From contig NC_087249.1 of the NCBI RefSeq assembly GCF_037042905.1, positions 12,343,501 to 12,407,500 of the forward strand: 64,000 nucleotides of DNA, written 5' to 3'. The notes beneath the pieces are model-generated. The model was not told where the DNA came from and did not search any database. It saw nothing but the letters and a program-made list of their open reading frames with translations. Positions within the stretch are counted from its first letter, which is position 1; each line of letters opens with the position of its first letter. A program made the translations under genes and the position numbers. Below, in pieces: positions 24,196-35,213 of this stretch. Source of the stretch: Lytechinus pictus (Eukaryota; Echinodermata; Echinoidea; Temnopleuroida; Toxopneustidae).

Positions 24196-24246
24196 TTGTG
24201 TCATGCGCAGACGATCCACTCGGCACTTGCGAATCGGCCACCACCT

Positions 24247-24274
24247 CGTGAAAGCTGACTTGATTAGATTTATA
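24247..24274 (-). promoter_or_regulatory. Candidate core promoter of the Ig-domain gene
   Basis: On the minus strand TATAAAT (24268-24274) is followed 25 bases on by the initiator-like TTTCACG (A at 24249). This would give a 5' UTR of about 300 bases ending at the ATG at 23945. That leader contains several upstream ATGs (24140-24230), which could dampen translation, or the leader may be spliced. Spacing and direction fit; no expression evidence. Confidence 0.35.
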
Positions 24275-24279
24275 GGCGT

Positions 24280-24972
24280 ACTCCTCTTTCGCGTTACAGG
24301 AGTGCCTTCTCCTTATACACAAGCACTTCCATCTCACAGTAGTTAAGCAATGAATTGAATAAACCAACCAGCTAGTGCAGATGCAGGTGTCAGGAAATCA
24401 TGCCCGGCACTCAGTAACAAGCTCAATTTCGTCGGGAAAGGAAAAAAATAAAACCCCGGTTCATAAACAACTTCTCGCAGTAGACCGGCAAAAACACAGA
24501 GAGATAATAATGGTTTAAAATTAAAGAACGAATAAAATGATTCTTGGAGCGTCCTGTTTGCATTAAGCAATATTCTGAAGTTCAAGTTCATCTCTGATCA
24601 CAACAGAAACTTCTCCACCGCAAAAACATTTCCGTTTTAATTAAAACCATCGACTGCATTTACTGGTTTGAACTGAGGTTGGCTAAACAAACAAAACAAA
24701 ATGAAATCCAACATCATTTCTAAAAAGTATTTATAAAATGGTCTCTGTCTCTGAGGAAGCAATTATGTCAGATATGATTAAACAATCACGAAAATTTTTG
24801 GGATACGCCTATCAAAAATTTAATTTTTCTGTAGGGTGGGATCCTTTGTCATATGATCAAATGTATTTTGAATGGTATAGTTCTGTAACAGTTAACAAAC
24901 ACGGTATTACTACAAAAATTATATATTAATGCAAAATTATATATTACTTCAAAATTAGAAAGTACGTAAAGG
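24280..24972. other. Upstream flank of the Ig-domain gene, nothing else recognised
   Basis: AT-rich; only short frames on both strands. Could hold regulatory DNA for the gene at 22311-23945, but no specific element can be named. Confidence 0.35.
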
Positions 24973-25487
24973 TTAAAGGGGACGTTCACCCTGACAAAAG
25001 ATTTATTGTTAAAATATAGCGGAAATAACAATAAAAATATAGGCGAAGGTTTGAAAAAAATCCATCAAAGAATGAGAAAGTTATTAGAATTCTAATTATT
25101 TGATTTGTGACGTCATATGCGAGCAACTTCCCAACATATATTATTATGGTAAAAGAAAATCAGTGAATGCATTTTTTCCCCAAAAAGATTGAAAGTGATT
25201 TTTTTTGGTACATTCAATATATCAATAAGCTAATGATTTTACACCCGCCTCTAAAAAGAAAATAAAAATAAGTCATCACGAACCATCAAAAATGAAATTT
25301 GTGCATTTTATATTACATAAAATATGGGGCAGCTGCTCGTTTATGACGTCACAAATAAAGACATTGAAATTATAATAACTTGCTTAATCTCTAATGGATT
25401 TTCCTCAAACCTTCACCCGTTTTTTTTTATTATTTTTTTCTGCTATTTTTACAACAAAGTTTTCGTCAGGTTGAACTTCCCCTTTAA
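24973..25487. mobile_element. TTAA-flanked MITE, copy 2 (507 bp)
   Basis: TTAA at 24973-24976 and 25484-25487 bracket inverted ends AGGGGACGTTCACC and AGGGGAAGTTCAACC. Inside, GTGACGTCATA near 25108 faces TGACGTCAC near 25345, and GAGAAAGTTAT faces its counterpart. It has the same design as the copy at 18838 but a different subfamily. No coding capacity. Confidence 0.78.
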
Positions 25488-27055
25488 CGCGTGGGACCTC
25501 TACGTAATGAGGGAGAAGTTAGTTAAAATAGGTTTGTAAATAGGACGACTTAAATATAAGGAAAAAAGAGATCTCAACGAAAGAGAAATAGAAAAAAAAG
25601 GAATGGAAAGGAGAAAGACTGCATCAAATCCGGAGAACAATTATATTTTAGAAACAAAATACCAATCATTTACACATCAACTGAGATGATACATTCCTGG
25701 CACGTCAATGACTGTAAGACCCTTTGTGGGTTCGTTGTTACGGGAAGGATTTCTAAAAACAAAGTGGAGGGAAAATTATTAGCAGATTGAAAATATAATT
25801 TTAAAGCTCTTGTTTTAATCATTTTGAGATGATTTTCTGAGTAAATGGTCATTATTTTGATAAACCGATAAAGGTTTTTCGAAGTCAATTCATAGATATC
25901 ATTATTTTTCTTATGTTACTTAAACATGGTGAATAGTAAAACCGAATAAAAGTGTGTGTGAGGAGTTGCATTATCATTATAATCTATATAAAAGCAAAAT
26001 AGATCATTCACATATTTCACAATTTTGGCAAAAACTTACTAGAACATTAATTTTGAAAATATTATATCCTATAAACAAATAAGGGTAGATGACCTTATGT
26101 AGGTAATACGGCCCCTATTCTGAGAAACGGGGATAAATCAATTTTGTTGCACAACATCATGAACATCGAATGAAACATGTATACTTGGCCCGTTCTCAAC
26201 GGATGGCTCTGCATTGATAATTACGTAGAAACCTTTAGTTAGAATCATAAAAAGGGAAACTATATCCTCAAAATATTACAAAGAAGGAGGGAAAAGGGAT
26301 TTGAACTTGCATTTGGAATAAGTAAAGAAAATTAGGAGGTATAAAATGTGTAGAAATAGGCAAACGAGAATTTCAAAGGCCTCCTAAAACCGCAGAATAG
26401 CCCCATTTTGTCACTGGTGGGTCGTAATGACATGGTCGACATTTTCCTCGCGGAAATGTTAAAGTGTTTAGGTCCTTCTTTTGGTCTATCAATCCCAGGA
26501 TTTTCTTATCGAAATTGACATTTGGCTCTTAAGTTTCTTGAGGAAGAACACATCTCCGGCATGTCACCTTGAAAAGCAAATATTCGCTTAGGGTACATGG
26601 TCAAATTTCCTCCTGGAGATATCAGATTTTTTTTTTCTTCGATGCTAGTTTGGTTAACGAGTTTGAAATTTTAGTATGTAAATATCGCCTAGGGTGTAAT
26701 TATGTTATATATGTTTTCCTTGGGGATGTTCCGTGATACGTCAGTTACACAGCTGATATTTCAAAGAGAAGTCAACACATTATTTATCACTTTGGGTTTT
26801 TTATATATATATTTTATTATTTAAAGCCATTCATTCTCAGCTATGGACTGGTATTTTGTTGATACTTTGTTCAACGGGCCTACGTTTATTGTTACACTTT
26901 CCTTTGATTTTCCCGATGTATGGCGAGGGCCGCGAGCGAGCAAAAACTACACTTTGCTTTATATATCATATATAAGAGATAAAACGAGTACTTTGCCATC
27001 AACTCATCAAGGAAAGTACAATTATATTAGGCTTCATTATATTCACCTCTCATTG
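25488..27055. other. No gene recognised
   Basis: AT-rich, stop-dense on both strands; a purine-rich stretch at 26275-26340. Nothing else visible. Confidence 0.45.
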
Positions 27056-27059
27056 TCAT

Positions 27060-27140
27060 TGTCATATCTGTAATGCGCTTAGAGACGTCGGTCCGATGTG
27101 TTAAGCGCTATATAAATGCGGATTATTATTATTATTATTG
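27060..27140 (+). mobile_element. Retroposon 3' tail (AAGCGCTATATAAATGCGG + ATT run)
   Basis: 'gtaatgcgcttagagacg...gtgttaagcgctatataaatgcgg' followed by (ATT)n is a common 3' end of LINEs and of SINEs that copy them. The tRNA-SINEs at 31.2 and 32.9 kb end in related GCTATATAAG/GCGCTATATTAA plus ATT-rich tails. The 5' extent is unclear. Confidence 0.55.
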
Positions 27141-28140
27141 ATTTGTAAATGCATCTTGCTTTTTGATGACAGGGAGCACAGCGACCGAGAGATGTATTAT
27201 TGGAGGAAAGGTTGTATCATTTCCAATATACAGTGGCATGTTTTTTTGAACAAAAATTCTGACCTTTTTCAAAATGAAAAGATAATCCCCATCTTTACGC
27301 CAGTGAAATTAGATTAATTAATATGCCTACAATATAGGTCTAGAATAAAGAATGCCATTTTGTTTTTGCACTTCGTAAGTCGTCCAAAAAAAAGCGAACT
27401 ATTGACAAGCAAATATTTCTTTAGTAGTATGAAAAATATAATGAAGCAGTAAACTAAATACTTTGTTAGGAGTTACTTAACAGACATAGCTCATGTTATG
27501 ATAGTCAGCAAAAATAAAAATAAAAATATTTGGGAATGAGTATGGAATTTATAGCCGAACACGAGCGAGAACAATATGTTTTTTTTTATAAGACCAACCT
27601 GAATTGTTGTGACTTACATCGAATCAAAATTTTAATTGGCTTTGAACACTTGAAACATATTCATTTAGACAAGTTTTTATAGCCCAATACAATTTAATTA
27701 TTGTCATTGGGCTTTAGCACACACTTACACACCACCACCAACAGAGAGATATCCACACACTCACGCAAACACTCTGAAATGAATTCTTAGTTTCAAAATT
27801 AATGTATTGATTGATGGCAGGCAATTAATATATTCGTGATTGTCGCCTTCTATAAACTAGTCTACATAATACAAGACAGTCCACGATATTCCCAACTTGA
27901 TAGTGTTGATTATTTGGGGTTGTCTTTTATCATATTTTGAATAATCCCTAAAGTAAGGTGTGAGACTTGTCTGATGTCACTATCATGTCTATTTCTCTTT
28001 ATAAAAAATGATGATACTTGAAACGGAAACAAAATTACTTGATGGTAGTCAAAAGCCATGAATTTCAATCAAAGATTTTTTTATTTAGAGGCATTCAAAA
28101 TTATCAAAACCTTCTTGCATTTAATTATTTTTTATTTTAT
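27141..28140. other. No gene recognised
   Basis: AT-rich. Short frames only; a CAC-rich stretch at 27718-27770. Confidence 0.45.
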
Positions 28141-28142
28141 TT

Positions 28143-28145
<3 letters not shown>

Positions 28146-28177
<32 letters not shown>

Positions 28178-28188
28178 GGGGGGGGGGT
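28146..28188. repeat. Poly-T/poly-G homopolymer junction
   Basis: About 30 T, with only one C near the start, run directly into about 11 G. The Phe-rich frame here is an artefact. Homopolymer length may also be an assembly error. Confidence 0.8.
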
Positions 28189-28650
28189 ATATTTCTGATT
28201 GTCTCCTCCTTTATATAAATACATATTTGTTTCATTGTCCCATTCCGTTTCAACGTTCAACACCCAGCGATCATGGATTTCATACCACACGATTCGGAAG
28301 ATTGCTCTTACTTTCTATCCCTGCTCAACTGTTACGCAGGTGGGACAGTGACTTGAGCAAAATATACCTTCAAATTCAATCAAGGATGTGTAAGAGGGCA
28401 TTAGATGACACATCCTGGTTCTTCTTTCTGCACCTGCTACATGAAAACTCGATGGATGCTGAATCATGTTTGCTATGACCCAGCATCTGATGGTGCTATG
28501 ACGGGGATCTTGACAGCATTGCCGTGGCAACGAGACAGTTGAGTAACAGTACACCGCACATCACTCTACGCCCAACACTGCGCTTGAGGAATAATCATGA
28601 TAATAGAAGTGACAGGTTATCGCCTGGTATTCAGAGGAGGGTCTCGTTAA
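28189..28650. other. Less AT-rich block without a recognised gene
   Basis: Both strands carry 79-83-codon frames (plus 28227-28478, minus 28315-28554), but neither resembles a known family and no splice context decides between them. Could be an old repeat or non-coding conserved DNA. Confidence 0.3.
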
Positions 28651-28653
28651 ATT

Positions 28654-28727
28654 GGGCCGTGTGGTCAAGTGGTTAGAGCATTTGGACACATTACCGTGAG
28701 GTTGTGAGTTCAACTCCCCGTCCGGCA
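28654..28727 (+). mobile_element. tRNA-derived head (SINE or tRNA pseudogene)
   Basis: Shows an A-box-like GTGGTCAAGTGGTTAGAG at 28661 and a B-box-like GAGTTCAACTCC at 28706, spaced as in a tRNA. The acceptor stem does not pair cleanly (5' GGGCCGT versus 3' TCCGGCA), so a functional tRNA is unlikely. Confidence 0.55.
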
Positions 28728-28803
28728 ATTGTCTCCACTTTATTAAAAGAAAGATCAGAGAGTGAGTTCCGTCGTATATAACTTCTGCAACTTTATGTAT
28801 GAC

Positions 28804-29058
28804 TACACTCTAAAAAATATTGGGTAAAAATGCTCCATGAGGGTAATTATGTATCCAACCAACATTGGACATTTCTTTTGGGCATTTGTATTTGTCCAGT
28901 GTGATGAAAGTTTTGCTCATTCTTAAGTAATTGCTGCTTATTTTGTAACCTTACTGGACAATATGCTTCCCGAATTGGGTAAAATACTGCCCTAAATTGG
29001 TTGGACACTAATTACCCTCGTGCTGGTTAAAATTTTACCCAATATTTTTTACAGTGTA
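28804..29058. mobile_element. TA-flanked MITE with CACTCTAAAAAATATTGGGT ends
   Basis: The element 28806-29056 has inverted ends CACTCTAAAAAATATTGGGT and CACTGTAAAAAATATTGGGT (right, reverse complement). TA sits at 28804-28805 and 29057-29058. Complementarity continues inward (GAGGGTAATTA and its counterpart; TTGGACA / TGTCCAA). A Tc1/mariner-like non-autonomous element, 251 bp. Confidence 0.85.
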
Positions 29059-30308
29059 TGGTTGATTATCTGTGAGACGAAATATGTCCTATATGATTAA
29101 TAGTAGAGGCCTACCAGCTTTGTGTAATGCAGCAGAAACCTGAAGTCCTGCCGAGTTCCTACGGGATTTACCTTAACCGAGACAGAAACAGGACTTGTCG
29201 AATGTTTCATCTAGCAATTACCCTAGTAACAGTCGGACACTTGTGCCTCTCAGCCAATCATAATATAGGAGAGTTGTCTGATCTGACAACCTGTCAGTAG
29301 ACAAATGTTCATGAAACTCTCTCCAGATTACCACTAGGCCTACATCTTAAGTCATTAACTTCATTAAAAAGATCTGAAGCTGGAATTAAAATAGCATGCA
29401 TGGTGATATAAGTCGATCCCCCCTTACCACTTGGGCCTTTAACCTAATGCGAATATTGTACATATTCAATGCCATAAGAATTTGCCAACATTATGTCAAA
29501 ACAATGTCCGCACATCACATAATAATATAAATCTCTAGGACGAAAGAAATACATTATCCCTTAAATTTAGATCTAGACTGACAGCTAGGGAAAAAAAGTT
29601 ATCGATACAAAGATTTGAGATAAAGGTCTAAAACAGAGTAATGGTCAATAAAGTCACACCACTTTAACTAACTAATGACTAACCAAATGCTTTGTATTGT
29701 TCCAAGTGGTGTAACATTGGTCGTTTTGGGGTCGGTTTTCTTGTTGTGACTGCAGCCTAATAAGGAGGACGACAACCAGTAGAGGTTATGTTTCCATCCC
29801 GTTGAGAATAAAAGTCATTCTTTATTTCCGATTTCAGTCTGGATATCTGGTCGTTATTAATGCAGAAGGTCACGATTAGATTCCTAATGATGCCCCCTCT
29901 TTCCGTTCATCTATCTCACGGTTTCCCTTTCTCATTCCAGCTTCCCCCTCTCCCCTTGCCTCACCCACACACCCACGAGTTTCTTTATTTCCTTTAACCC
30001 TTGCTTGCCAATACTATAGATTTATTTGTGTCTTTACCAGGTGTCTTCAGTTGTCACCTTTCATATACACATGTGAACCTAACACTTTTGACCTTTCGCC
30101 TTTATCTATTACGCGAAGATTCTCCGCTTTGTGTTCATGGTTTACCAATTACACTAACGCTTAATTGAACAATCGATGAACACGTTATCTTACTGGATAA
30201 ATTAATTTGAGTTTAATTCAAATCACTTTGACAACATTTTACTTTTGACAACTGAAATTAAAGCAATTCGTTGCCTTCCTCCTCAGAAAATTTACATTAC
30301 CTTCTAGC
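29059..30308. other. No gene recognised
   Basis: Contains a small inverted-repeat-like region (29655-29760, GTCACACCACTT / AAGTGGTGTAAC then GGTCGTTTTGGGGTCGG) related to the palindromic family at 32284 and 32712. Otherwise nothing. Confidence 0.4.
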
Positions 30309-30488
30309 TACACTCTTGAAAATGTTGGGTAACATCCTGTCCACACAACAATTAGTTAAAACATTATCCAGTCCTGGGCAGTTTTAAACCAATAATGTGT
30401 GCTTTGAGTGAAAACTACCCAAAGTTGGATATATTTTTTAAAACCAATTGTTGTGTGGACAGTATGTTGCCCATCATTTAGGAGTGTA
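30309..30488. mobile_element. TA-flanked MITE with CACTCTTGAAAATGTTGGGT ends
   Basis: The element 30311-30486 (176 bp) has inverted ends that share CACTC and a GTTGGGTAACAT/GATGGGCAACAT block, and the perfect inner pair TGTCCACACAACAATT. TA at 30309-30310 and 30487-30488. Related in layout to the element at 28806. Confidence 0.82.
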
Positions 30489-31195
30489 TGGGAGTTCTAT
30501 CAACATTTCATAGAGTCGGACCATACGCTTTAACACACCCACAATCGGTCATGTTTGTTACCGGTGGCAAAAAATATTTCATTAAGAATTCGGTCTGGAG
30601 CGTATAGTAAACAATTCCGGTTACCCCCTTCAGCCTGTCAGGGTGTAATAAGAAACGGAAGGAAGGGCATTGATTAGCCCCCCTTGGCTAGAGTTGTAGC
30701 TCCCGGTTCATGCTACTCCTCGTCACAGTGGCAACCAAAATACGGTAAACCAAATGTCGACAGGAATAAGTCAATCTTTAACCTAACTGAGACCGGTTCT
30801 TTGTAATGGCAGTCATTCGGGATGTGAAAAAACACTTACCAATAAAGTCGTCTCGTAACCGACTAACGTATTTTAGAAATGGTAGGTTTTAACACATTTT
30901 ACTGTCCATGGAGGATCATCTTTAAAAGAAAAGTTATGGAAAGATGGCATCTATTTTTAGTTTTTAATTTTACAATCATTTGGATCCAATCCAATAGTCA
31001 TTTGATATAGAGCCTTTTCCTTTGGGTCACACTGCACACACACTACTCCATATTTGAGCCACTAAAACAATAATTACCTGATCAATTTAGTCGATGCATT
31101 TCTTAATCATCAGCAAAATAGATGGGATTTCTATTTTTTAAACTGGACAACAGATGAGGCCATCAGGATTCACTTTCTTCAAATATTCAAAATCA
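30489..31195. other. No gene recognised
   Basis: Mixed composition, no frames of note. A segment at 30780-30860 (GAGACCGGTTCTTTG...) weakly recalls the palindromic family at 32712. Confidence 0.4.
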
Positions 31196-31207
31196 ACACT
31201 CTTTTGA

Positions 31208-31500
31208 GGGCATCATCGTCTCGTGGTTATGACTCTCGTCTAACATGGGTTCGATTCCAAGCGATGGTGTGTTTTCCTTCAGCAAGAAATTTACCCACAT
31301 TGTGCTGCACTCAACCCAGGTGAAGTGAATGGGTACCTGGTAGGAATTTATAGTTTGATACCTTGAAACGCAGTGCACTTAGCAGCTGCTCTGCTAACAT
31401 GGCCAAGACCAGGATAATTATACTGTAACTGCAGAGACTTATGATAAAGTAAGTGTTCATCGCTATATAAGTAAATATAATTATTAATCATTATAATTAT
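31208..31500 (+). mobile_element. tRNA-derived SINE, copy 1
   Basis: The head has a B box GGTTCGATTCC at 31248-31258 and an A-box-like TCGTGGTTATGACTC. The body contains 'cttcagcaagaaatttaccc' and 'ctgcactcaacccaggtga', also found in the copies at 32.9 and 40.7 kb. The 3' end has GCTATATAAG and an ATT-rich tail. Pol III-type retroposon, non-coding. Confidence 0.85.
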
Positions 31501-32160
31501 AAAGAGGACCTTGCAATTTCGTATATAGTTTCTCCATGATTTTTGGGCGATTCAATTATAATATTTCTAAGTTCAATTTAACATAATTTAATTATATTTA
31601 CATAAAATATAATTGTTCTCCTTAGCGATGTATTTTTCATGAATATAGCGTTTTTTTTACTCGATTAATTAATATATGACACTGCTTGAATGGAATTCGA
31701 AATTTTGTTTTACTTTGATACATAAAGGATCTATGTAAATTATTTTTAAAACATTTGGTGAACTTGGTCTTCTCATCTTATGTCGCTTTAGATTAAAATA
31801 AGCCTAATGATATTATAACAGTAATTTCCTATCGACATCTGTCTCTGAGGGGAGGGGCCTATAACCGCTGTTCTTCCCTCGTACGACCTGACTGGAAAAA
31901 ATAAAATATAGCAACATAATCACTGTTGAAGACGGCTCACCAACAATAATTTACACTTCAGTTCTCACCCAAGCTTTCGATGGGATGATCTTGTCTTACC
32001 TAATTGCTCAGAAGATGGTGAAGCAGTATGCTGTCTCTATTCGTGACCAAGGTCAGGGTGGCACCGCCCTGTCTATCAGATCTTCCTGTTTGTGCGTCGG
32101 TGAAGTTGAGGGATAGGGGTCGGGGTTCATTACCATTCACTCTCGTTGACAAGATATAGA
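31501..32160. other. No gene recognised
   Basis: AT-rich to 31800, then mixed. Short frames only. Confidence 0.4.
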
Positions 32161-32283
32161 CGGTGTTTTGCTCCAGCTAAATAGCAATCAATCTTGCTGC
32201 TTTAGCATCGCCATTTTGTTTGTGGACAGGGTAATTACAGTCATTGCAATTTGTATGCTCCCTGGAGAACATCAGCCCCCAAT

Positions 32284-32392
32284 GGACAGTCACACTCACG
32301 ACACCGACGCCAAACCGACAGTGTATGTCATTAAATGTAACGTATACAGTTTTGGTCGGTCTGGCGTCCGTTTCATCAGTGTGAATGTAGCA
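32284..32392. mobile_element. Palindromic MITE, GTCACACT..ACCGACGCC family, copy 1
   Basis: AGTCACACTCACGACACCGA with CGCCAAACCGAC on the left faces TCGGTCTGGCGTCCGTTTC and CAGTGTGAATGT on the right in inverted orientation. About 109 bp, so it folds into one imperfect hairpin. A second copy is at 32712. Confidence 0.65.
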
Positions 32393-32711
32393 TTAGTGTA
32401 ACTGGACAGCAGCCTACAACATCTTCCATTAAAAAAAAAATATATATATATAACCCTAACCTTTTGCACAAAATTTCGCCTTCCTTTACCATTTTCCAGT
32501 TTTGGGGGGGGGGGATATTATAATTCAGAAAAATCTATAATCTGACGCCCTCATATGGGCCTTACATCGACTATAATATCATATTGTAAATGACTTTTTT
32601 TTAATGAAATCAAAATCAATGTATTCAACATTTTCCTCAGAACATATTCAGAATAAAAATCAAAGTTTTCGGAGAGTAAAAAGGGAGATTGATAGACATA
32701 ACATATAATAT

Positions 32712-32815
32712 ATAGTCACACCTCCGAAACAGACTCCAACGAGACCGATTAAATATCATTAATATTAATGTAATACGTTTGGTCAGTCTGGAGGCTGTTT
32801 CGCGAGTGTAACCAT
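32712..32815. mobile_element. Palindromic MITE, GTCACACT..ACCGACGCC family, copy 2
   Basis: AGTCACACCTCCGAAACAGA with CTCCAACGAGACCGA faces GGTCAGTCTGGAGGCTGTTT and CGAGTGTAAC in inverted orientation, about 104 bp. Half-copies recur near 34990-35030 and 60240-60357. Confidence 0.65.
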
Positions 32816-32860
32816 GGTAACTGGAGCATGAAAATAGTCTTATCTGACCACGAAAATTGG

Positions 32861-33142
32861 GCGTGTCGTAGTCTAGTAGTTCTGACTCTCGCCTTTTAAG
32901 CAGAGTGCCGTGGGTTCGAACCGTAGCCATGGCGTGTTTTTACCTTAACAAGAATTCACCCACACTTTGCTGCACTCAACCCAGGTGAGGCGAATGGGTT
33001 CTCGGCTGGACCAATTCCTCAATTGCACTGAGCGTCGATGCAGAAAATTTGGTAACTCGAGCTAAAGCCGGGGTGATAATAGCAGCGCTTTGTATCTTCA
33101 GGCAAAAAGCGCTATATTAATCCAGCTATTATTATTATCATA
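32861..33142 (+). mobile_element. tRNA-derived SINE, copy 2
   Basis: B box GGTTCGAACCG at 32913-32923. The shared body includes AAGAATTCACCCACAC and 'ctgcactcaacccaggtgag'. The 3' end is AAAAAGCGCTATATTAATCC plus an ATT run. Same family as 31208 and 40657. Confidence 0.88.
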
Positions 33143-33239
33143 AATACTGGATACTATTTATTTCTATATTCATTTATTTTAATCTATATACATTCATAAT
33201 CGTATATCATTATGAGTGCTAACCTCACAGGTCTATTTT

Positions 33240-33545
33240 TACAGGTAAGTGGTTTGCATGGGGAGTGCGAGAGAGGGGGAAATCGCCTCCGTTCCGCCAT
33301 CTGAAACTCGATTATAGGTGTGGCGCCCGCCTCGAGCACATCTCAACGAGTGAAAGGGGAGCTAGCCAAAGTGGAGGGGAAACACCGATTTATGAAAATG
33401 AGCTGAAGGAGAAATTAGAACTATTTAGACTAGGAAGATGACTCCTCGCGGGCCAATGTCATTACCGATTAAAGGAGGGAAGACCGAGATTAAGTTTCAA
33501 AATAACTCGCGGATTTCTTACAGGCCATAAACCTCAGACTGTCCC
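33240..33545. promoter_or_regulatory. Candidate non-coding regulatory block
   Basis: Less AT-rich and unique-looking, with no frame. It holds homeodomain-type motifs (CTCGATTATAGG, ATTACCGATTAAAGG) and AGGTGTGGCG. Flanked by a SINE and microsatellites. The regulatory role is inferred from composition and motifs only. Confidence 0.2.
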
Positions 33546-33596
33546 TTCGTTAAAGATTTTTCATGGTGTTACTTGGACTGTCCGTTGCCCACCCCC

Positions 33597-33717
33597 TCTC
33601 TCTCTTCCCCCTCCCTCCCTCTCTCTCTCTTTATATATAAATATATATGTGTATGTGTGTGTGTGAGGGTGTGTGTGTGTGTGTGTGCGGGAGGGTGTGT
33701 TTGTGTATATATATATA

Positions 33718-33811
<94 letters not shown>

Positions 33812-33878
33812 CGAAGAAGCTGTATATTACTCACTGAAGCACCCACGCAATGTTTAGGTCCTTGCTCATCACAATTAG

Positions 33879-33911
<33 letters not shown>

Positions 33912-33912
33912 A
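33597..33912. repeat. Compound microsatellite (CT)n-(GT)n-(TA)n
   Basis: CT-rich 33597-33631, GT-rich 33650-33704, nearly pure TA at 33706-33808, then a second (TA)n(CA)n at 33878-33911. Tyr/Ile dipeptide frames on both strands are artefacts. Confidence 0.92.
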
Positions 33913-34850
33913 TCAAACACATGTCTATTACAGTGTCATCAATAAAAAAAAATAACACCAGTATGATACTGAACCTAAATTCGTTTCAAAAGTGTTGATC
34001 AATTCTTGGCATCCCAGGAATTCGACACTCCATGCCATGTTTAATGGATACGGGATTAAAAAACAAACTGAAAACAAATTGAAATTGAAAGAAAAAACAA
34101 AAGACAGAATGGATCAACGTTTCTTGAAACTGTATCTTGTGTTAATCGCTAATGAATCAAAGTATATAAACACATAAAGGGAACTTTGAAGTTGAGATTA
34201 TAAATATAAGATACGAAAAACTATTTTGTGGTCAAATGTATTTTGGGGAATTTATTGAAAAACTGGAGATGAGCTGACTACATATATGACATAGATGAAT
34301 TTCCGGGGTCCAAAAACAAAGGGCCTAGGCGCTTATTTTCTTCAGCAAAGCATGTGTATCTGCAAAACTCCTTCATATCATTCGGATGGTCACTTTTAAG
34401 AAGTATATAGGCCTAAGTTATTATGTTAATATATATGATAAAAAATAGACACTCTCATACGTCTAATTAACTTAGAAATACAAAATGCAAATTGAAAAGA
34501 AATCAGTTTTATGAAATTTATCAAAACCTTTAATATGAACAGTCATGGGTTTTGTCTTCCGATCGTTAAATGCATGACGTGAGACTTTTAATTTTTAAAT
34601 ACCCTCAAGACATGGTTTATTGTCTAATCGCTCGATGTTCCTGGCATCACTGGCTGCCTGGGTGACATTTTGGTCATAGGTGTCTGAGTCAGAGCATGCG
34701 TTGGGGTTGGAACGAGGACAAATTGCTTTTCATATGTTTCTTTCATGTTACCAAGGTACTGCACCATGTGAACGCATGGTTTCTATAATGCTACCGTCAT
34801 ACCAATGACATCAACCGCTAATCGACCAAGAATGCGTATATCATTTTCAT
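33913..34850. other. No gene recognised
   Basis: AT-rich; no frames or repeat ends that I can support. Confidence 0.4.
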
Positions 34851-34857
34851 TCATTTG

Positions 34858-34973
34858 AATGCAGGATACAAGAGCATTGCCGATTAAATGCCTTGCTCAC
34901 GGGCATAGGTGCCGCGGCCAGGGATCGAACCCCGGACTTTCCATGTACATACCACTCGGCCACGGCACCTCCG
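34858..34973 (-). mobile_element. tRNA-derived SINE, minus strand
   Basis: On the minus strand: GGTGCCGTGGCCGAGTGGTA (A box), then GGGGTTCGATCCCTGGC (B box), then a body with GAGCAAGGCATTTAATC and 'caatgctctt'. The head resembles a Ser/Leu-type tRNA. A GTGAGCAAGGCA-like body is common in animal tRNA-SINEs. A different family from 31208/32861/40657. Confidence 0.72.
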
Positions 34974-35199
34974 TCATTTGAATATCTTTGGTCGTTCTGG
35001 AATCGGTTTCGTTGGTGTGACAGTGTCACTAACTCGTGGGGAGGGAGCGAGCATGACATACAAAGAGCAGGACTAGGAGTCATCACGCGAGCATAAAAGT
35101 CATGTCCTTGACGTTTTCCCCTCTTTGGGGGCAGTGGGGGTAACAAACGTTATGGAGGCGGTTGAACCAGTTACCCACTCGTCAGCGAGCGAGCAAGCT

Positions 35200-35207
35200 A
35201 CAATTTA
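35200..35207. repeat. Left 8-bp target-site duplication of the foldback element
   Basis: ACAATTTA directly outside the GGT end; repeated exactly at 38732-38739. Confidence 0.85.
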
Positions 35208-35213
35208 GGTTCC

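Noticed and set aside
28018..28218. Frame ending in poly-Phe and poly-Gly
   Set aside because: Poly-T/poly-G homopolymers.
28654..28727. Functional tRNA gene
   Set aside because: The acceptor stem does not pair and the B box departs from consensus; better explained as a SINE head or pseudogene.
33573..33912. Tyr/Ile repeat proteins on both strands
   Set aside because: Translation of a (TA)n microsatellite.
34858..34973. Functional tRNA-Ser/Leu gene on the minus strand
   Set aside because: Good A and B boxes, but the sequence continues into a SINE body and lacks a clear cloverleaf with variable arm.
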